NCBI RefSeq assembly: GCF_017875235.1
Contig: NZ_JAGGMI010000001.1
Span: 62,001 to 126,000 of the forward strand
Length of the DNA: 64,000 nucleotides
Direction of reading: 5' to 3'
From: Asticcacaulis solisilvae
GTDB taxonomy: Bacteria > Pseudomonadota > Alphaproteobacteria > Caulobacterales > Caulobacteraceae
Shown: positions 1-8,443 of the stretch, in pieces
Position numbering within the stretch: the stretch's first letter is position 1
Layout: each line of letters starts with the position of its first letter
Made by a program: the position numbers and the translations under genes
Notes under the pieces: generated by a model
Seen by the model: only the letters and a program-made list of their open reading frames with translations
Databases searched by the model: none
Told to the model about the DNA's origin: nothing

Positions 1-1824
1 CTTGCCGACACCCGTCGGCCCCAGGAACAGGAACGAACCGATCGGCCGGTTCGGGTCCTTCAGGCCGGCACGCGCCCGGCGCACGGCATCGGACACAGCC
101 GTTAGCGCTTCATCCTGGCCAACGACGCGCTTACGCAGGTCATCTTCCATACGCAGCAACTTTTCGCGCTCGCCTTCCAGCATCTTGTCGACCGGCACAC
201 CTGTCCAGCGCGACACAACCGCCGCAATCTGCTGGGCATCGACGACTTCCGGCGTCAACGGTGCATCCTGCGGCGCGTTTTCAGCCTCCTGAAGCTGCTT
301 TTCCAGTTGCGGGATGCGGCCATAGAGGATTTCAGACGCCTTTTGCAGATCACCGGCGCGCTGGCTGTTGGCCAGTTCGACGCGGGCGCGGTCCAGGGCT
401 TCGCGGGCGCGGGCGGCGGCGCCGACCTTGTCCTTTTCGGCCTTCCAGCGTTGGGTCAGCCCCAATGAGCGGCCTTCCAGGTCTTCCAGTTCGCTCGCCA
501 GTCTTTCCAGCCGCGCCTTGGAGCCCGGATCGGTTTCCTTGTTCAGCGCCTCGCGCTCGATCTTGAGCTGGACGATGCGGCGGTCAAGTTCATCGAGCTC
601 TTCCGGCTTGGAATCGACGGCCATGCGGACGCGCGACGCCGCTTCATCAATAAGATCAATGGCCTTGTCGGGCAGGAAACGGTCCTGGATATAGCGGTTT
701 GACAGGGTCGCCGCCGACACAATGGCCGAGTCGGAGATACGCACGCCGTGGTGAACCTCGTACTTTTCCTTCAGGCCACGCAGGATCGAGATGGTGTCCT
801 CGACCGTCGGCTCGGTGACGAAGACCGGCTGGAAACGTCTCGCCAGGGCCGCGTCCTTTTCGACGTGTTTGCGGTATTCATCCAAGGTAGTCGCGCCAAC
901 GCAGTGCAGTTCGCCGCGCGCCAAAGCAGGCTTCAGCAGGTTCGACGCATCCATGGCGCCGTCGGCCTTGCCAGCGCCGACAAGCGTGTGCATCTCGTCG
1001 ATGAACAAGACGATCTCGCCCTCGGCCGCTGTGACTTCATTGAGCACGGCCTTCAGGCGTTCTTCGAACTCGCCGCGGTACTTGGCGCCGGCGATCAGCG
1101 CACCCATGTCGAGCGACAACAGCTTCTTGTCCTTGAGGCTTTCCGGCACATCGCCATTGACGATGCGCTGGGCCAGGCCTTCGACGATGGCGGTCTTGCC
1201 GACGCCGGGCTCACCGATCAGGACAGGATTGTTCTTGGTGCGGCGCGCCAGGACCTGGATGGTGCGGCGGATTTCCTCGTCGCGGCCGATGACCGGGTCG
1301 ATCTTGCCGTCGAGCGCGGCCTGGGTCAGGTCGCGCGCGTATTTCTTGAGCGCATCGAAGCCGTTTTCGGCGGTGGCGCTGTCGGCGGTCTTGCCCTTGC
1401 GGAAATTGGTCACGGCGTCCTTCAAAGCTTTCAGCGAAATGCCCGTGGCCTTCAGCAACGGTTCGGATTCCTTGCCGCCAAGGGCTGCCAGCATGAGGCG
1501 GTCGGCGGTGACGAAGCTGTCGCCGGCCTTCTGGGCCTCGGTCTCGGCTTCGTTGAACAGGCGCGCCGTGTCGTTGTGCATGTAAAGCTGGGCATTGCCA
1601 CTGACCGAAGGTAGCTTCGACAGCGACACATCGACCGCACCGGTAAAGGCGTCGGCATTGCCGCCGGCAAGCGTTATCAGGCGTGGCGCAAGGGCATCCT
1701 TGTCTTCGACCAGCGCCTTGAGGACGTGCTGCGGCATAAAATACTGATGGCTGTTGGCTTGCGCGATACCCTGTGCGCTCTGGATAACCTTTTGGGTTTT
1801 CTCGGAATATTTTTCGATGTTCAT
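1..1824 (-). CDS. clpB: ATP-dependent disaggregase ClpB, 3' end cut off by window edge
   Basis: ClpB is the Hsp100 AAA+ ring ATPase that threads aggregated proteins apart together with DnaK. The visible 608 codons start at an ATG preceded by AGGGGAGCC. They hold the N-terminal Clp repeat domain (about residues 1-145), the first nucleotide-binding domain with Walker A GEPGVGKT at residues 204-211 and a Walker B ending in FIDEMHTL, and the long coiled-coil middle domain that separates ClpB from ClpA and ClpC. The last visible residues are GPTGVGK, the Walker A of the second ATPase domain, so about 250 residues lie outside the window. The heat-shock-type promoter upstream fits its role. Confidence 0.97.
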   Translation of the reverse strand, partial: MNIEKYSEKTQKVIQSAQGIAQANSHQYFMPQHVLKALVEDKDALAPRLITLAGGNADAFTGAVDVSLSKLPSVSGNAQLYMHNDTARLFNEAETEAQKAGDSFVTADRLMLAALGGKESEPLLKATGISLKALKDAVTNFRKGKTADSATAENGFDALKKYARDLTQAALDGKIDPVIGRDEEIRRTIQVLARRTKNNPVLIGEPGVGKTAIVEGLAQRIVNGDVPESLKDKKLLSLDMGALIAGAKYRGEFEERLKAVLNEVTAAEGEIVLFIDEMHTLVGAGKADGAMDASNLLKPALARGELHCVGATTLDEYRKHVEKDAALARRFQPVFVTEPTVEDTISILRGLKEKYEVHHGVRISDSAIVSAATLSNRYIQDRFLPDKAIDLIDEAASRVRMAVDSKPEELDELDRRIVQLKIEREALNKETDPGSKARLERLASELEDLEGRSLGLTQRWKAEKDKVGAAARAREALDRARVELANSQRAGDLQKASEILYGRIPQLEKQLQEAENAPQDAPLTPEVVDAQQIAAVVSRWTGVPVDKMLEGEREKLLRMEDDLRKRVVGQDEALTAVSDAVRRARAGLKDPNRPIGSFLFLGPTGVGK

Positions 1825-1898
1825 AGTGGCTCCCCTGAAAGGCGGATAAGCCCCTTCGGTCCTCAAAGCAAGCAACCGGCGGGACAATGGATAGCCGG

Positions 1899-1927
1899 GA
1901 TATAGTGTGGCATTTGGGTTACACAAG
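1899..1927 (-). promoter_or_regulatory. Candidate sigma-32 heat-shock promoter of clpB
   Basis: On the minus strand CTTG (1927-1924) is followed after 18 bases by CTATATC (1905-1899). This agrees with the CTTG / CYTATNT pattern of alphaproteobacterial RpoH promoters. It lies about 75 bases before the clpB start. Read from sequence only; no transcription start is known. Confidence 0.5.
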
Positions 1928-1969
1928 AGGAACCGGGACGAAATTGTGGCCTGCCACCTTAACCACAAT

Positions 1970-2002
1970 CCTCTGGCCAAAACCTCTGGCCAAAACCTCT
2001 GG
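1970..2002. repeat. Short tandem repeat, 13-bp unit, about 2.5 copies
   Basis: The unit CCTCTGGCCAAAA occurs at 1970-1982 and 1983-1995, followed by a partial CCTCTGG at 1996-2002. It sits just upstream of the small membrane protein at 2035, in the region that would hold that gene's promoter. Confidence 0.85.
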
Positions 2003-2034
2003 AATGCCGCGCACAATCCGCCTATAAGGCGCTT

Positions 2035-2286
2035 ATGCTGCCAGACAAGATCTTCTACCCAGCCGCCGCCGTGATCGCCATTGTCCTGATCGCGATCAGC
2101 TTCGTGTGGCCGCAAGGTCTGGGGGCGCCGTCGCCGAAACCGTTCGGCCACGCCATCGAACTTCCCGACTATTACCGCATGGTGCGTGAGCGCGATGCCC
2201 GCCTGGCTCGCGAAGCCAAGGAAAAGGAAGAGGCGCGCGCCAAGGCCGCCGCCGAAGCCGCTTCGGCCTCCGCCGCCGCCCAGTGA
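2035..2286 (+). CDS. Small membrane-anchored protein of unknown function
   Basis: An 83-residue protein with one hydrophobic segment (about residues 8-27), a short proline- and glycine-rich linker, then a highly charged Glu/Lys/Arg stretch that becomes Ala-rich and is probably helical or coiled coil. This gives a single-pass membrane anchor with a soluble tail. No family is recognised. Its TGA stop overlaps the GTG start of the following SDR gene (the bases read GTGA), so the two are probably translationally coupled. An AAGG lies a few bases before the ATG. Confidence 0.65.
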   Translation: MLPDKIFYPAAAVIAIVLIAISFVWPQGLGAPSPKPFGHAIELPDYYRMVRERDARLAREAKEKEEARAKAAAEAASASAAAQ

Positions 2287-3110
2287 GTTCCATACTGATC
2301 TATGGCTACGGCTTTATCGGCAAGGCCTTTGCCGATGCGGTTCAGGCTGCCGGACACAGCGTTTTCGCGACCGCGCGCACCTCTGAAAAACGTCAGGAAC
2401 TGGAAGGGCAAGGCATCACGGCAATCGATCCGCAGGATGAGGCCGCCATAGCGCGCGCGGTTACCGATGCCGATGGTGTGCTGATCACACCCGCGCCTGA
2501 CGATGCAGGCTGTCCGGCCTTTGCGGCGATCGGCTGTCAGCCGTTCGAAGGCAAATGGATCGGCTATCTGTCGACGACCGGCGTATATGGCGACCGCAAT
2601 GGCGGCTGGGTGTACGAAGAGGATGCCCCTACCCCCTCCTCGACCGAAGGTCGGCGCCGTGTCCTGGCCGAGACGCAATGGCTGAGCCATGGAGCGAATC
2701 TTTTCCGCCTGCCGGGGCTTTACGGGCCGGGACGCAACGTCATCGAAAAACTGCGCGACGGCACGGCACGGCGTATCCATAAGCCGGACCACGTCTTTTC
2801 CCGCCTGCATCACGATGACTGCGCCCAGGCACTTCTCTCCAGCTTCGAACGACGAACCCGCGACATCTTCAATTTGTGCGACGACGAACCGGCGTCGAGC
2901 GAAGACGTGCTGATCCATGCCGTGGAACTGACCGGCCTGCCCCTGCCTGCACCCATTGCGTGGGACGATCCATCCCTAAGCCCAGCCACGCGCCGCTTCT
3001 ATAACGACAACAAACGCGTCGCCAATGCCCGCGCCAAGGCCGTGCTGGGCTGGCGGCTGCAGTATCCAACCTATCGGGAAGGGCTGAAGGCCATCCTGGC
3101 CGAAACCTAA
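2283..3110 (+). CDS. SDR-family NAD(P)-binding protein, YeeZ-like
   Basis: A 275-residue short-chain dehydrogenase/epimerase-like protein. The N-terminus has the Rossmann fingerprint GYGFIGKA (about residues 8-15). Further on, LSTTGVYGD and a downstream TEGRRR segment resemble the atypical YeeZ-like SDR group, whose substrate is unknown. The start is a GTG that overlaps the stop of the preceding small membrane protein, and no separate ribosome-binding site is visible, which supports coupling. Its 3' end overlaps the end of the convergent secreted-protein gene by a few bases. Family assignment is firm; the reaction is not known. Confidence 0.8.
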   Translation: MSSILIYGYGFIGKAFADAVQAAGHSVFATARTSEKRQELEGQGITAIDPQDEAAIARAVTDADGVLITPAPDDAGCPAFAAIGCQPFEGKWIGYLSTTGVYGDRNGGWVYEEDAPTPSSTEGRRRVLAETQWLSHGANLFRLPGLYGPGRNVIEKLRDGTARRIHKPDHVFSRLHHDDCAQALLSSFERRTRDIFNLCDDEPASSEDVLIHAVELTGLPLPAPIAWDDPSLSPATRRFYNDNKRVANARAKAVLGWRLQYPTYREGLKAILAET

Positions 3111-3733
3111 TCGCGCGGCCTCATGCAGCGGCGGTCGAAGCGCGCGCCGACAACTGGATCGTCATAGCGCTCATGGAAGGCCGACGGACAGCCGGACCCA
3201 TCTTCGCCCGCACTGTTCGACTCGAACGACAGAGCGAAGGATTGCGACGTGCCGCCGCGCCCGCCCCGGCCATAACGCCCGTAGCCATGGCCGTATCCGT
3301 AGCCATAACCAAGATCATCGTACATGTAGGGATAGGCGCCGTTTTCGCCGAAATCGGTCTGGCTGTAGGCCAGCCCCAGCCAACCATTGTCGCCGACCGG
3401 CATGACGGCCGAGACCGAGGCGCTGCGGTAACCACCCGTGCCGACGCTGACACTGGCCGAGCCATGCACGCGGCGCTTCTTGTAGTCTTCCTCGGCGCCT
3501 GCCCACGATTCGTAGTCGATGCGCGCTTTTTCGTCCGAAAGCACCTCTTCGTTCAATCGCGACATGAACTGGGCCTTGGTATCGGTCGGAGGAAGAGCGA
3601 TGACATCGGCTCTGGTCGTTTCGGTCGCCGCCGGCAGAGCCGCGCGGTTGCTTTTCACGACCTCTTCTTCGGCCATGGCGACGCCCGGCAGAACCAGAAG
3701 CGAGCAGATAAGGGCAAGACGCGACGCAAACAT
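3107..3733 (-). CDS. Secreted protein of unknown function with Gly/Tyr-rich segment
   Basis: A 208-residue exported protein. I chose the ATG at 3733 because GGAGGTG sits 6-7 bases before it and the protein then opens with a clean signal peptide (hydrophobic core, cleavage near AMA/EEE). An upstream in-frame start would add eight residues before the signal. The mature part has a charged region, then a GSASVSVGTGGY segment reminiscent of beta-strand surface proteins, and a low-complexity run rich in Gly and Tyr (around residue 150). Three or four cysteines lie near the C-terminus. No family is recognised. Confidence 0.6.
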   Translation of the reverse strand: MFASRLALICSLLVLPGVAMAEEEVVKSNRAALPAATETTRADVIALPPTDTKAQFMSRLNEEVLSDEKARIDYESWAGAEEDYKKRRVHGSASVSVGTGGYRSASVSAVMPVGDNGWLGLAYSQTDFGENGAYPYMYDDLGYGYGYGHGYGRYGRGGRGGTSQSFALSFESNSAGEDGSGCPSAFHERYDDPVVGARFDRRCMRPRD

Positions 3734-3816
3734 GAACACCACCTCCGAGGGCCGCAAACTGCGCCCGGCATGCAGCCGAATTAAGGCGCGAATTTATCGT
3801 CCGTGCAAGGAAAAGC

Positions 3817-4593
3817 TTACGCGGCGGCCAATCCTCTCAGTTCCGCGACCATCTCGACCAGCCGGTCGAGGTCCTGAGGGCGCGACAGCCGGTGATCCCC
3901 GTCCTTGATCAGTTCCATGCGCGCGTCAGGGCTGGTGAGTGTTTCCATCAACCTCACCCCGTGCTGCCAGGGAACCAGGTCGTCCTGCATGCCGTGGAGT
4001 ACCCGCACCGGGCCGTCGAAGGCGATCGGCGCGTTCAGAACCTCATGCGTCCGCGCCTCATCAAAAAACGCCTGGCTGAGCGGCACCGGCCGGTCATAGC
4101 CCGGCATCATGTGCACGCCCGACACCTCCAGTTGCCGCTTTTCCTCGGGCGACAGGGCGGGCAGCATCAGGGCCGTGGCGAAATCAGCCGCCGGAGCCAG
4201 GAAGCCCGCGGCTTTCACGCGCTCGGGCCGCGCCTTGATCAACAGGGACAGCATATGGCCACCCATGCTGGACCCCACCGCGACCAGGGGGCCTTGCGTC
4301 AATCGGTCCGCCACCGCCAACACGTTGTCGCGCCAGCGTCCAACCCTTGCCTCATCGAAGTTTCCCCCGGTTTCGCCGTGGGCGAAATAGTCGAAGCACA
4401 GGAAATCCCAGCCGCGCGTCCGCGCCTCGGCGCTGAGCCGCGTGATCTTTGATCCGGTCATGTCGGACAGGAAGCCGCCCAGCCAAAGGATGGTCGGGCC
4501 GTCGCCTGTCACGCGCCGCCAGGCGATGCGGTCACCGTCTCCTGTCTCCAGAAAGGACGCAGGCTCTTGATCTGTCGGGATTATCGTGGTCAT
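3817..4593 (-). CDS. Alpha/beta hydrolase (ABHD10/serine esterase-like)
   Basis: A 258-residue soluble alpha/beta hydrolase. The nucleophile elbow reads GSSMGG near residue 107, an acid candidate lies in MQDDLVPW, and the catalytic His in GDHRLS near the C-terminus, so the Ser-Asp-His triad appears complete. The oxyanion region LGGFLSDM is close to that of ABHD10-like thioesterases and small carboxylesterases. I start at MTTIIP (4593) rather than 33 bases upstream because the longer form nearly abuts the divergent glycosyltransferase gene. The substrate cannot be deduced. Confidence 0.75.
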   Translation of the reverse strand: MTTIIPTDQEPASFLETGDGDRIAWRRVTGDGPTILWLGGFLSDMTGSKITRLSAEARTRGWDFLCFDYFAHGETGGNFDEARVGRWRDNVLAVADRLTQGPLVAVGSSMGGHMLSLLIKARPERVKAAGFLAPAADFATALMLPALSPEEKRQLEVSGVHMMPGYDRPVPLSQAFFDEARTHEVLNAPIAFDGPVRVLHGMQDDLVPWQHGVRLMETLTSPDARMELIKDGDHRLSRPQDLDRLVEMVAELRGLAAA

Positions 4594-4634
4594 TGCCGTT
4601 GAATACCGGCCCGCCCCGCGCTCCACAAGTCCCT

Positions 4635-5813
4635 ATGCCTGACCCCTTCAAAGCCTGCGTGCTGCAGATCGTGCCGGAACTCGACACCGGCGGCGTCGAA
4701 CAGACTACGCTCGATGTCGCCAAGGCCGTCATCAAGGCCGGCGGCCGATCGATCGTCGTGTCCAAAGGCGGACGGCTGGAGGAAAGGCTCAAGAAGGCCG
4801 GCGCGACTGTCGTCCACATGCCGGTCCACAGCAAGAACCCGTTCGTACAGTGGCAGAACTTCAACGCGCTCAAAGGCCTGATCCGCGCCGAGAAGGTCGA
4901 TATCGTCCACGTCCGCTCGCGTGCGCCGGCCATGGCCGGGTTTGGGGCCGCGAAGGCATGCGGCGCGCGTTCCGTCGGCACCTATGCCGGTATCTACAAC
5001 GCGAAGTCGGGCCTCAAGCGTTGGTACAACAGCCAGATGACGCGCGGCGACCTGACCATCGCCAATTCGGAATTCACCCGCGCCCATATCCTGAACATCT
5101 ATGACGTGCCGCCCGAACGCGTCATCGCCATTCCGCGCGGCATCGACCTGAAACGTTTCGATCCGGAAGCCTTCGATGTGCGCCGGGTGATGGATCTCGA
5201 AGAAAAGTGGGGTATCGCCGCCGAGGACACACGCGTGCGCTTCCTGCTGGCGGCGCGCCTGACTAAGTGGAAGGGCCAGGCGCTGGTCATCGAGGCCGCC
5301 GCGAAACTGAAAGCGCAGGGCACGGACAACTTCCTGATCCTGATGGCCGGCGACGACCAGGGCCGCCGCGACTATACCGAAACCCTGCTGAGGCAGATAG
5401 ACAGTCACGGTTTAGCTGAGCATATCAAGCTGGTCGGGCACTGTTCCGACATGCCGTCGGCCTACGCCATGTGCCAGTACGCGCTGGCGCCATCGATCGA
5501 ACCCGAAGCCTTTGGCCGCACGGCGGTCGAGCCCCAGGCCATGCACCGTCCGCCTTTGGCCTCAGCGCATGGCGCCACTGTCGAAACCGTGCTGCCGGGC
5601 GAGACCGGCTGGCTGGTGACGCCGGGTGATGCCGATGCCTGGGCCGCCGCCATGAAGACGGCGATCGAGTTGCCCGAACCCGATCGCTTCCGCATGGGCG
5701 TCAAGGGCCGCGCCCACGTCCGCGACCTGTTCAGCCTCGACGTCATGTGCGACCGTACCCTTGATGTTTACCGCGCGCTGCTTATCTTGGCGTCAGGCAA
5801 GTATCATCCTTAG
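4635..5813 (+). CDS. GT4-family glycosyltransferase
   Basis: A 392-residue GT-B fold glycosyltransferase of family 4 (glycosyl transferase group 1). The N-terminal half has the loop LDTGGVEQTT, typical of acceptor-side domains. The C-terminal donor domain has RLTKWKGQ near residue 210 and the E-x7-E motif EAFGRTAVE near residue 290. The start at 4635 is chosen because homologous-looking sequence begins there; the open frame extends upstream through the divergent hydrolase. Odd point: just after the E-x7-E motif several normally conserved positions differ (PQAMHRPPLASAHG), see findings. It is probably involved in surface polysaccharide synthesis, by family only. Confidence 0.8.
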   Translation: MPDPFKACVLQIVPELDTGGVEQTTLDVAKAVIKAGGRSIVVSKGGRLEERLKKAGATVVHMPVHSKNPFVQWQNFNALKGLIRAEKVDIVHVRSRAPAMAGFGAAKACGARSVGTYAGIYNAKSGLKRWYNSQMTRGDLTIANSEFTRAHILNIYDVPPERVIAIPRGIDLKRFDPEAFDVRRVMDLEEKWGIAAEDTRVRFLLAARLTKWKGQALVIEAAAKLKAQGTDNFLILMAGDDQGRRDYTETLLRQIDSHGLAEHIKLVGHCSDMPSAYAMCQYALAPSIEPEAFGRTAVEPQAMHRPPLASAHGATVETVLPGETGWLVTPGDADAWAAAMKTAIELPEPDRFRMGVKGRAHVRDLFSLDVMCDRTLDVYRALLILASGKYHP

Positions 5814-5942
5814 CCAGCTTGCATTCCGAACCCTCGTCACGTTCGGCAAGGCCGACGGCCGCCGCGCATGTTTGCGCGAGCCCAGCGGCGCTTGAGCAGC
5901 AAGAATGCCCTCAAAATTTAACCTTTTGCGCGTAGACAGGGA

Positions 5943-5971
5943 TTGATCCGAAGCCCCGGCAGGTTCATAAT
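5943..5971 (+). promoter_or_regulatory. Candidate housekeeping promoter of infC
   Basis: TTGATC (5943-5948) and CATAAT (5966-5971) are separated by 17 bases and lie about 50 bases before the infC start. Confidence 0.4.
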
Positions 5972-6020
5972 CCCGCCGCAGAATCCGATCACCGTATCAA
6001 CAGTCACAGGAGAACGACCT

Positions 6021-6554
6021 ATTCGTCGCCCGATCCAAGCCCCGCCTCCCAAAGACGGCCCCCGCATCAACCAGGAAATCAAAGTTCCACGCGTTTTGTT
6101 GATCGACCATAACGGTGAGAAGCAAGGCATCATGCCGACCTCCGCCGCACTTGAAGCCGCAGAAGAAGCTGGCCTGGACCTCGTCGAGGTCTCTCCCACC
6201 GCCGATCCCCCCGTCTGTAAAATTCTCGACTACGGCAAGTTCCGCTTCCAGGAGCAGAAGAAGAAGGCCGAAGCGCGCAAGAAGCAGAAGATCGTCGAAA
6301 TCAAGGAAATCAAGCTTCGTCCAAATATCGACAAGCACGATTACGAAGTGAAGGCCAAGGCCATGCATCGCTTCTTCGAAGAAGGCGACAAGGTCAAGGT
6401 GACGCTCCGCTTCCGCGGCCGTGAAATGGCCCACCCCGAACTCGGCATGAAGCTGCTTCAGCAGGTCAAGGCCGACTTCGAGCCAACCACCCGGGTCGAA
6501 TACGAACCCAAGATGGAAGGCAAGCAGATGATCATGATCCTCGCTCCGAAGTAA
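6021..6554 (+). CDS. infC: Translation initiation factor IF-3, AUU start codon
   Basis: IF-3 binds the 30S subunit and checks initiator tRNA and start-codon pairing. The 177-residue protein contains the IF3 N-domain ([13 protein letters not shown], then [14 protein letters not shown]), the lysine-rich linker helix, and the C-domain ([14 protein letters not shown]). No ATG, GTG or TTG lies at the expected start. An AGGAG at 6008-6012 is followed after eight bases by ATT CGT CGC CCG, and the resulting product [16 protein letters not shown] fits alphaproteobacterial IF-3 starts. AUU is the known autoregulatory start of infC in Escherichia coli, because IF-3 discriminates against it. A strong terminator follows. 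Confidence 0.95.
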   Translation: MRRPIQAPPPKDGPRINQEIKVPRVLLIDHNGEKQGIMPTSAALEAAEEAGLDLVEVSPTADPPVCKILDYGKFRFQEQKKKAEARKKQKIVEIKEIKLRPNIDKHDYEVKAKAMHRFFEEGDKVKVTLRFRGREMAHPELGMKLLQQVKADFEPTTRVEYEPKMEGKQMIMILAPK

Positions 6555-6573
6555 GGGCACCGGTCATTTCAGC

Positions 6574-6611
6574 AAACAAAACCCCTGATCTCCCGGTCAG
6601 GGGTTTTGTTT
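6574..6611 (+). terminator. Rho-independent terminator of infC
   Basis: A perfect 15-bp stem (6574-6588 with 6597-6611) with an 8-base loop. The outer part of the stem is A/T only, giving the U-run in the transcript. Confidence 0.9.
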
Positions 6612-6768
6612 TGTCCGTACAGGTCATATGTTGACGCGTACGGAGGGCCATTTAGCCTGGTCGCATTTCCCGCGATCAACCGCGTCCACCAAAGCGATAT
6701 GTCGAAAAGTGTGCAGCGGTTTCGACGGAATATCGCGACAAAGCAAACTGATCTGGAAATGCTCCGCC

Positions 6769-7122
6769 ATGCCAAATTTCGTCCTGTTCGATCCTCAGAA
6801 CCTGCCCGAGCCCGAGCACACCGGCCCCGATCCCGAAAAGGTGCTGGATGGCGATCCGCGCTTTACCGTGTGGACGGTCGAAGCACGGCCCGGTGACACG
6901 GCGTTCGCCGGCTACTGGAAATCGACCCCCGGCGAATGGCGCGTGGCCTACGACGAATGGGAATACTGCTCGCTTCTCGAAGGCTATGCGGTCGTCACCG
7001 AGGACGGCGGCGAAACCTGGGATCTGACAGCCGGCGCGCATTTCGTCTTCCGGCCGGGCTTCAAGGGCACGTGGAAGGTTGTAGATCCGGTCCTCAAGAC
7101 CTTTGTCGTCATCATGCCGTAA
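6769..7122 (+). CDS. Cupin-domain protein (ureidoglycine aminohydrolase/EutQ-type cupin)
   Basis: A 117-residue single-domain cupin of the DUF861/cupin_3 type. The sequence contains the Trp- and Gly-rich core (GYWKSTPGEWRV, then EWEYCSLLEGYAVV) and the second cupin motif around AGAHFVFRPGFKGTW. Such proteins hold a small beta-barrel and often a metal, but family members have varied or unknown functions. The start at 6769 is the first ATG that gives only the domain; the open frame continues upstream into the infC terminator. It runs into the convergent transporter gene with an 11-base overlap at the 3' ends. Confidence 0.75.
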   Translation: MPNFVLFDPQNLPEPEHTGPDPEKVLDGDPRFTVWTVEARPGDTAFAGYWKSTPGEWRVAYDEWEYCSLLEGYAVVTEDGGETWDLTAGAHFVFRPGFKGTWKVVDPVLKTFVVIMP

Positions 7123-7999
7123 CGGGCTTGCGGAACAGACTGCGCGGATCGAAGCCGGTGATCAATGCTGTGCCCACCAGCACGACGGCGCCGCCGAGCA
7201 CGGTCTGGACGCCGATATGCTCGTGCAGGAACAGGCTGCCCCACAGGACGCCGAAGACCGGGATCAGGAAACCGACGCTGAGCGCGGGGCCAACGCCAAC
7301 CTTCTCTATCAGGTCGAAATAAAGCAGATAGGCCAGGCCGCTACATAAAATACCGACCCCCAGGACGGCGAAGATCACAAGCATGGACGGCATATGCACC
7401 GGCGGATAAGCGGGCGCCACAGGCAGGATAAACAGCACCGCCGCCCACAGGCTGCCGTGCGCATTGGAAAATCCGTCGACGCTCCTGGCCTGCTTGGCAT
7501 AGGCCGACGCCAGGCCGTAGCACAGGGCGGCGAGCAGTCCCGCCCCAACAGCCAGTCCGGCGGCGGGCGTCAGATTGCCGGTATCAAGTCCGACCAGAAT
7601 GGCCACCCCCAGCACACCCAGCGCCAGGCCGGCACCGGACTTCCAGGTAAAGGCGGTGCGCAGCCACACAGCCGAAATGACCATGCCGAAAATCGGCGCC
7701 GTCGAATTGAGGATCGACAGCAGCGAAGCCGGCAGGGTCTGCGCGGCGTAGGCAAACAGTATGAAGGGGAAGGCCGTATTGAGAAAGCCGAGGATAAGGA
7801 AGTGCTTCCAGTGCGCACGGATATCCAGGCTTCGGCGCTGAATGAGCGCCACGCCCAAAAGAAAGACCGCGCCAAGTGTCAGCCGCGCTGTCACGACCGC
7901 CACCGGCCCAAGCACGGGCGCGGCAATGCGCAGGAACAGAAACGATGCGCCCCAGATGGCGGCGAGCAGAAGCAGCTTTATGACGTTCGCGGCAGACAT
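7112..7999 (-). CDS. DMT-superfamily transporter (EamA/RhaT type)
   Basis: A 295-residue inner-membrane protein with about ten hydrophobic segments in two repeated halves of five, the EamA duplication. Recognisable stretches are AAIWGASFLFLRI at the N-terminus, NSTAPIFGM at the end of the first half, and LSVGFLIPVFGVLWG in the second. Members export amino acids or other small metabolites or act as drug transporters; the substrate here is unknown. GGAGG precedes the ATG at good distance. Confidence 0.88.
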   Translation of the reverse strand: MSAANVIKLLLLAAIWGASFLFLRIAAPVLGPVAVVTARLTLGAVFLLGVALIQRRSLDIRAHWKHFLILGFLNTAFPFILFAYAAQTLPASLLSILNSTAPIFGMVISAVWLRTAFTWKSGAGLALGVLGVAILVGLDTGNLTPAAGLAVGAGLLAALCYGLASAYAKQARSVDGFSNAHGSLWAAVLFILPVAPAYPPVHMPSMLVIFAVLGVGILCSGLAYLLYFDLIEKVGVGPALSVGFLIPVFGVLWGSLFLHEHIGVQTVLGGAVVLVGTALITGFDPRSLFRKPVTA

Positions 8000-8104
8000 G
8001 ACGACCTCCTGTGGCCGTCATATGGCACCGCTATCCAGGTCTGTCGCTCCGGTTCTTGCGGTTTGTCACAATGGTTACGAAGTCTGGCGGGAAATCGCTC
8101 CCGG

Positions 8105-8344
8105 TCAGCCCTCGACCTTGGTTTCCGGCCGGTCCTCACCGCTGACGGCCTCTTCGTGCCACTGCCCCGCCTTATCGTCATAGCTGATGCCGGTGTTTTC
8201 GCCCGGCTGGGTCTGCTCGCGGGCGGCTTCTTCCGCCATGGCGCGGGCGATGTCGTGAGTCAGGTAGGTTTCGGAGAAGGTATCGCCCACCTGATAGGCC
8301 CAGCCGCCGTCGTGTTCGACAATCTTGTAGGTAACCGTAGTCAT
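8105..8344 (-). CDS. DUF2188 domain protein
   Basis: A 79-residue soluble, acidic protein. The first half (YKIVEHDGGWAYQVGDTF followed by a helix rich in Ala and Glu) matches the short DUF2188 pattern, in which a three-stranded motif is followed by a helix. The function of the family is unknown. A clear AAGGAG lies before the ATG. It is preceded by about 100 bases of promoter space shared with the end of the Y-family polymerase gene. Confidence 0.7.
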   Translation of the reverse strand: MTTVTYKIVEHDGGWAYQVGDTFSETYLTHDIARAMAEEAAREQTQPGENTGISYDDKAGQWHEEAVSGEDRPETKVEG

Positions 8345-8443
8345 GGCAAATCTCCTTATGCAACAAGGCTACGCCTGATCGCAGCAGACTTGCGATGGGA
8401 GATATCGCGCCAAAACATAACCACGGCGCAAATCCCTTAACAC

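Noticed and set aside
748-1614. Long plus-strand open frame opposite clpB
   Set aside because: It is the antisense shadow of the GC-rich clpB coding sequence and has no ribosome site or family similarity.
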